Assembly: GCF_024639375.1 (NCBI RefSeq)
Contig: NZ_JAHEIM010000012.1
Location: 1 to 62,767, forward strand
From: Rhodoluna sp.
GTDB lineage: Bacteria; Actinomycetota; Actinomycetes; Actinomycetales; Microbacteriaceae
Length of the DNA stretch: 62,767 bases
Reading direction: 5' to 3'
The notes below the pieces were generated by a model. It did no database searches, had not been told where the DNA came from, and saw only the letters and a program-made list of their open reading frames with translations. Within the stretch, counting starts at the first letter, position 1; every line of letters starts with the position of its first letter. Positions 61,033 to 62,767 of the stretch are shown piece by piece. The position numbers and the translations under genes are program-made.

Positions 61033-61379
61033 AGTTCAAGCTTTCTAGCGATCAAGGTTCGGTCACTGCTGAGTTAGCAGTTGCACTCCCCGCGGTGGCC
61101 ATGGTGCTAACCATCACAATCGCGGCTTTTGGCCTTCAGATCGAACGCCTCAAGTTGGTTTCAAACGCGGCAACCATTGCGCGAGCAATTGCCCGAACCG
61201 AGTCGGCAGAATCAGTGAACCAACTTGCCGCGGCCTTGGCTGGGTCTGCAAGTTTGATGCTAGAAACCAAAGCCGACTTAATTTGCGCCAGATTGACCCG
61301 CGGTTTTAGCCTCCCGAGTTTGCCGGGTAAGACACTTGAGTTGAGTGAGGTGCAATGCGCCAGAAAATTAGGACTCTAG
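61029..61379 (+). CDS. TadE-like pseudopilin
   Basis: A 116-residue protein with an N-terminal type IVb motif: DQG followed by SVTAELAVALPAVAMVLTITIAAFG, again with Glu at +5 after the Gly. The remainder is a short extracytoplasmic domain with a Cys pair (LICARL, QCARK) that could form a disulphide. It is probably a minor pilin initiating the filament. GTG 61029 overlaps the pilin stop (GTGA). It overlaps the next gene by 25 bp, again implying coupling. Confidence 0.82.
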   Translation: MKFKLSSDQGSVTAELAVALPAVAMVLTITIAAFGLQIERLKLVSNAATIARAIARTESAESVNQLAAALAGSASLMLETKADLICARLTRGFSLPSLPGKTLELSEVQCARKLGL

Positions 61380-61720
61380 CGGCGCGTCTGCTGGGTGACC
61401 AGAGGGGCGCCGGCACCGTGCTGGTGTTTGGGCTTATGGCGGCTTCGGTGGGAGCCTTCAGCTTGGCCAACCTGTTTGCTTTCAACCTTTTGCAGCAGGC
61501 CAGACTTCAGGCTCAGACCGAATCCATCGCTTTGGCGGCCACCGACGCCCTGAGGGGCCTAAATACCGGGTTTCCATGTGCCGAAGCCCAGAGGTTAGCC
61601 TCCTTATATAGGCTTCAACTTGACAGGTGTCGTATTGTCAAATTCGAAGTATTCATTTCGACCCGTTTAAATGGGCTCGGTATAGTTCTAACCGCAACAG
61701 CCCACGCGGGGCCAAGCTAG
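61355..61720 (+). CDS. TadE/TadG-like secreted membrane protein
   Basis: A 121-residue protein. Its N-terminus is basic (RQKIRTLAARLLGDQR), followed by GAGTVLVFGLMAASVGAFSLANLF. The expected Glu+5 is missing, so it may not be processed as a pilin. A C-terminal part holds two Cys (FPCAEAQ, DRCRIV). Proteins of this type occupy the last position in actinobacterial Tad-like clusters. It overlaps the TadE-like gene by 25 bp. topA begins 30 nt downstream on the same strand. Confidence 0.75.
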   Translation: MRQKIRTLAARLLGDQRGAGTVLVFGLMAASVGAFSLANLFAFNLLQQARLQAQTESIALAATDALRGLNTGFPCAEAQRLASLYRLQLDRCRIVKFEVFISTRLNGLGIVLTATAHAGPS

Positions 61721-61750
61721 GCGCTTGACCCCCGATATAAAGGAGTGCCA

Positions 61751-62767
61751 TTGGCTGCAAGCCACAAACTGGTCATCGTTGAGTCACCTGCAAAGGCCAA
61801 GACGATCTCTAAGTTCCTCGGCAACGACTACACGGTTTTGGCATCGATTGGCCACATCCGTGATCTGGTCGACCCTAAAGACTTGCCAGCCGATAAGAAA
61901 AAGGGCTCGCTGGCTAAATTCTCGATTGATATCGAAAACGATTTTGAACCGTATTACGCAATCTCGGCCGGAAAGAACAAAACCGTCACCGATTTGAAGA
62001 AAGCCTTGGTTGGCGCCGAGGAGCTCTATCTCGCAACCGATGAAGACCGCGAGGGTGAGGCCATCGCATGGCACCTACTTCAGGTCTTGAAGCCAAAAGT
62101 TCCAGTGAAGCGCATGGTGTTTCACGAGATTACTAAAGAGGCAATTCAATCGGCGCTTGAGCACACTCGTGCGGTTGACGACAACCTAGTTCAGGCTCAA
62201 GAGACCCGTCGCGTTGTTGACCGCCTGTATGGCTACGAGATTTCTCCGGTGCTTTGGCGCAAGATCAACCGTGGCCTTAGCGCCGGTCGCGTGCAGTCAC
62301 CGGCAATGCGCTTGGTGGTAGAGCGTGAGCGCGAGCGCATGGCTTTTGTTTCGGCTAGCTATCACGACGTTGAAGCAACCTTTGACCCACAGGCTGCTGG
62401 TGAACCACAGTTTGTTGCCAAGCTGCAGAGCATCGGTGGTAAGCGCATTGCTACCGGTCAAAACTTTGACGACACCGGCATGCTAACCAGCGACGTAATC
62501 TTGCTGAGTGCCGCCGAGGCCGAAAAACTTGCCGAGGCAGTTCGCTCGGGTAGTGCAAAAATCGAAGTTTCTTCGGTTGAAGCTAAGCCGAGCACACGTC
62601 GCCCGGCTGCACCTTTCACTACTTCAACACTGCAGCAAGAGGCTTCACGCAAATTGCGCATGTCGGCAAAGCAGACCATGGATACCGCGCAGTCGCTGTA
62701 TCAAGAAGGTCACATTACTTATATGCGAACCGACTCACCAACTCTTTCGACTCAGGCGATTAATGCT
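61751..62767 (+). CDS. topA: DNA topoisomerase I, N-terminal part (3' truncated by window edge)
   Basis: The frame is open from TTG 61751 to the window end (339 codons). It has the Toprim domain HKLVIVESPAKAKTISKFLGNDY (in part), SIGHIRDLV and ATDEDREGEAIAWHLL, then GLSAGRVQSPAMRLVVEREREI-like segments. The active-site Tyr is codon 62720-62722 (Tyr324) in HITYMRTDS. It relaxes negative supercoils through a 5'-phosphotyrosine intermediate. AAAGGAG at 61739-61745 with 6-nt spacing sets the TTG start. Its proximity to a Tad-like cluster is a conserved actinobacterial layout. Confidence 0.96.
   Translation, partial: MAASHKLVIVESPAKAKTISKFLGNDYTVLASIGHIRDLVDPKDLPADKKKGSLAKFSIDIENDFEPYYAISAGKNKTVTDLKKALVGAEELYLATDEDREGEAIAWHLLQVLKPKVPVKRMVFHEITKEAIQSALEHTRAVDDNLVQAQETRRVVDRLYGYEISPVLWRKINRGLSAGRVQSPAMRLVVERERERMAFVSASYHDVEATFDPQAAGEPQFVAKLQSIGGKRIATGQNFDDTGMLTSDVILLSAAEAEKLAEAVRSGSAKIEVSSVEAKPSTRRPAAPFTTSTLQQEASRKLRMSAKQTMDTAQSLYQEGHITYMRTDSPTLSTQAINA

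Overview
The window looks like a chromosomal stretch from a small-genome actinobacterium with moderate G+C, most likely Microbacteriaceae of the freshwater 'Luna' type (Rhodoluna/Aquiluna-like). The taxon is inferred from gene order and families, not measured. Supporting signs are: tRNA-Thr, tRNA-Met, two MaoC dehydratase subunits, murB, then tRNA-Trp-secE-nusG-rplK-rplA; rplJ-rplL separated from rplK-rplA; ffs-dnaX-recR-lysC-asd; a reduced Tad pilus cluster just before topA; a PASTA-containing class A penicillin-binding protein next to a DUF4177 gene; an NusG with a long acidic N-terminus; and frequent TTG starts. I see no insertion sequence, prophage, CRISPR array, rRNA or recent-transfer signature. 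No stretch longer than 300 bases lacks a gene.

Layout. 1-1089: 3' end of a GH13 glycosidase. 1139-1332: two tRNAs. 1355-4539: hadA-hadB-murB facing aspC. 4743-7265: tRNA-Trp, secE, nusG, rplK, rplA. 7360-16193: PLP decarboxylase, flavin monooxygenase-like protein, a large RecB-nuclease/helicase fusion, a PfkB kinase, a membrane protein and a HAD phosphatase. 16212-18606: a two-component pair. 18784-21087: DEAD-box RNA helicase behind a structured leader. 21160-23891: DUF1800/DUF1501 pair. 23967-28250: metB, rplJ-rplL with a leader attenuator, a small hydrolase and a saccharopine-dehydrogenase-like protein. 28316-31454: GH13 glucosidase and gnd. 31619-42403: MMPL transporter, HrpA, three small unknown or poorly known genes, katG, aquaporin and a small membrane protein. 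42462-47049 (minus): VOC protein, AarF kinase, HTH protein, tRNA-Ser, OsmC and MFS exporter. 47107-52687: SRP RNA, dnaX-recR, lysC-asd and a lipoprotein. 52703-58822: metallophosphatase, class A PBP, DUF4177, RidA and acetyl-CoA synthetase. 59110-61720: mini-Tad cluster. 61751-end: topA.

Functionally this is mostly core physiology: translation and export, wall synthesis, aspartate-family amino acids, alpha-glucan use feeding the pentose phosphate pathway, acetate activation, oxidative-stress defence, and DNA/RNA helicases.

The most interesting signals are in RNA and promoters. The DEAD-box helicase leader can fold into a three-way junction closed by a 9-bp helix that buries its own Shine-Dalgarno sequence. 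A candidate L1-binding hairpin lies between rplK and rplA, and an attenuator precedes rplJ. Many genes have a TAnnnT hexamer 6-7 nt before the start codon, which suggests widespread leaderless transcription. In one 23-bp divergent gap two such hexamers overlap.
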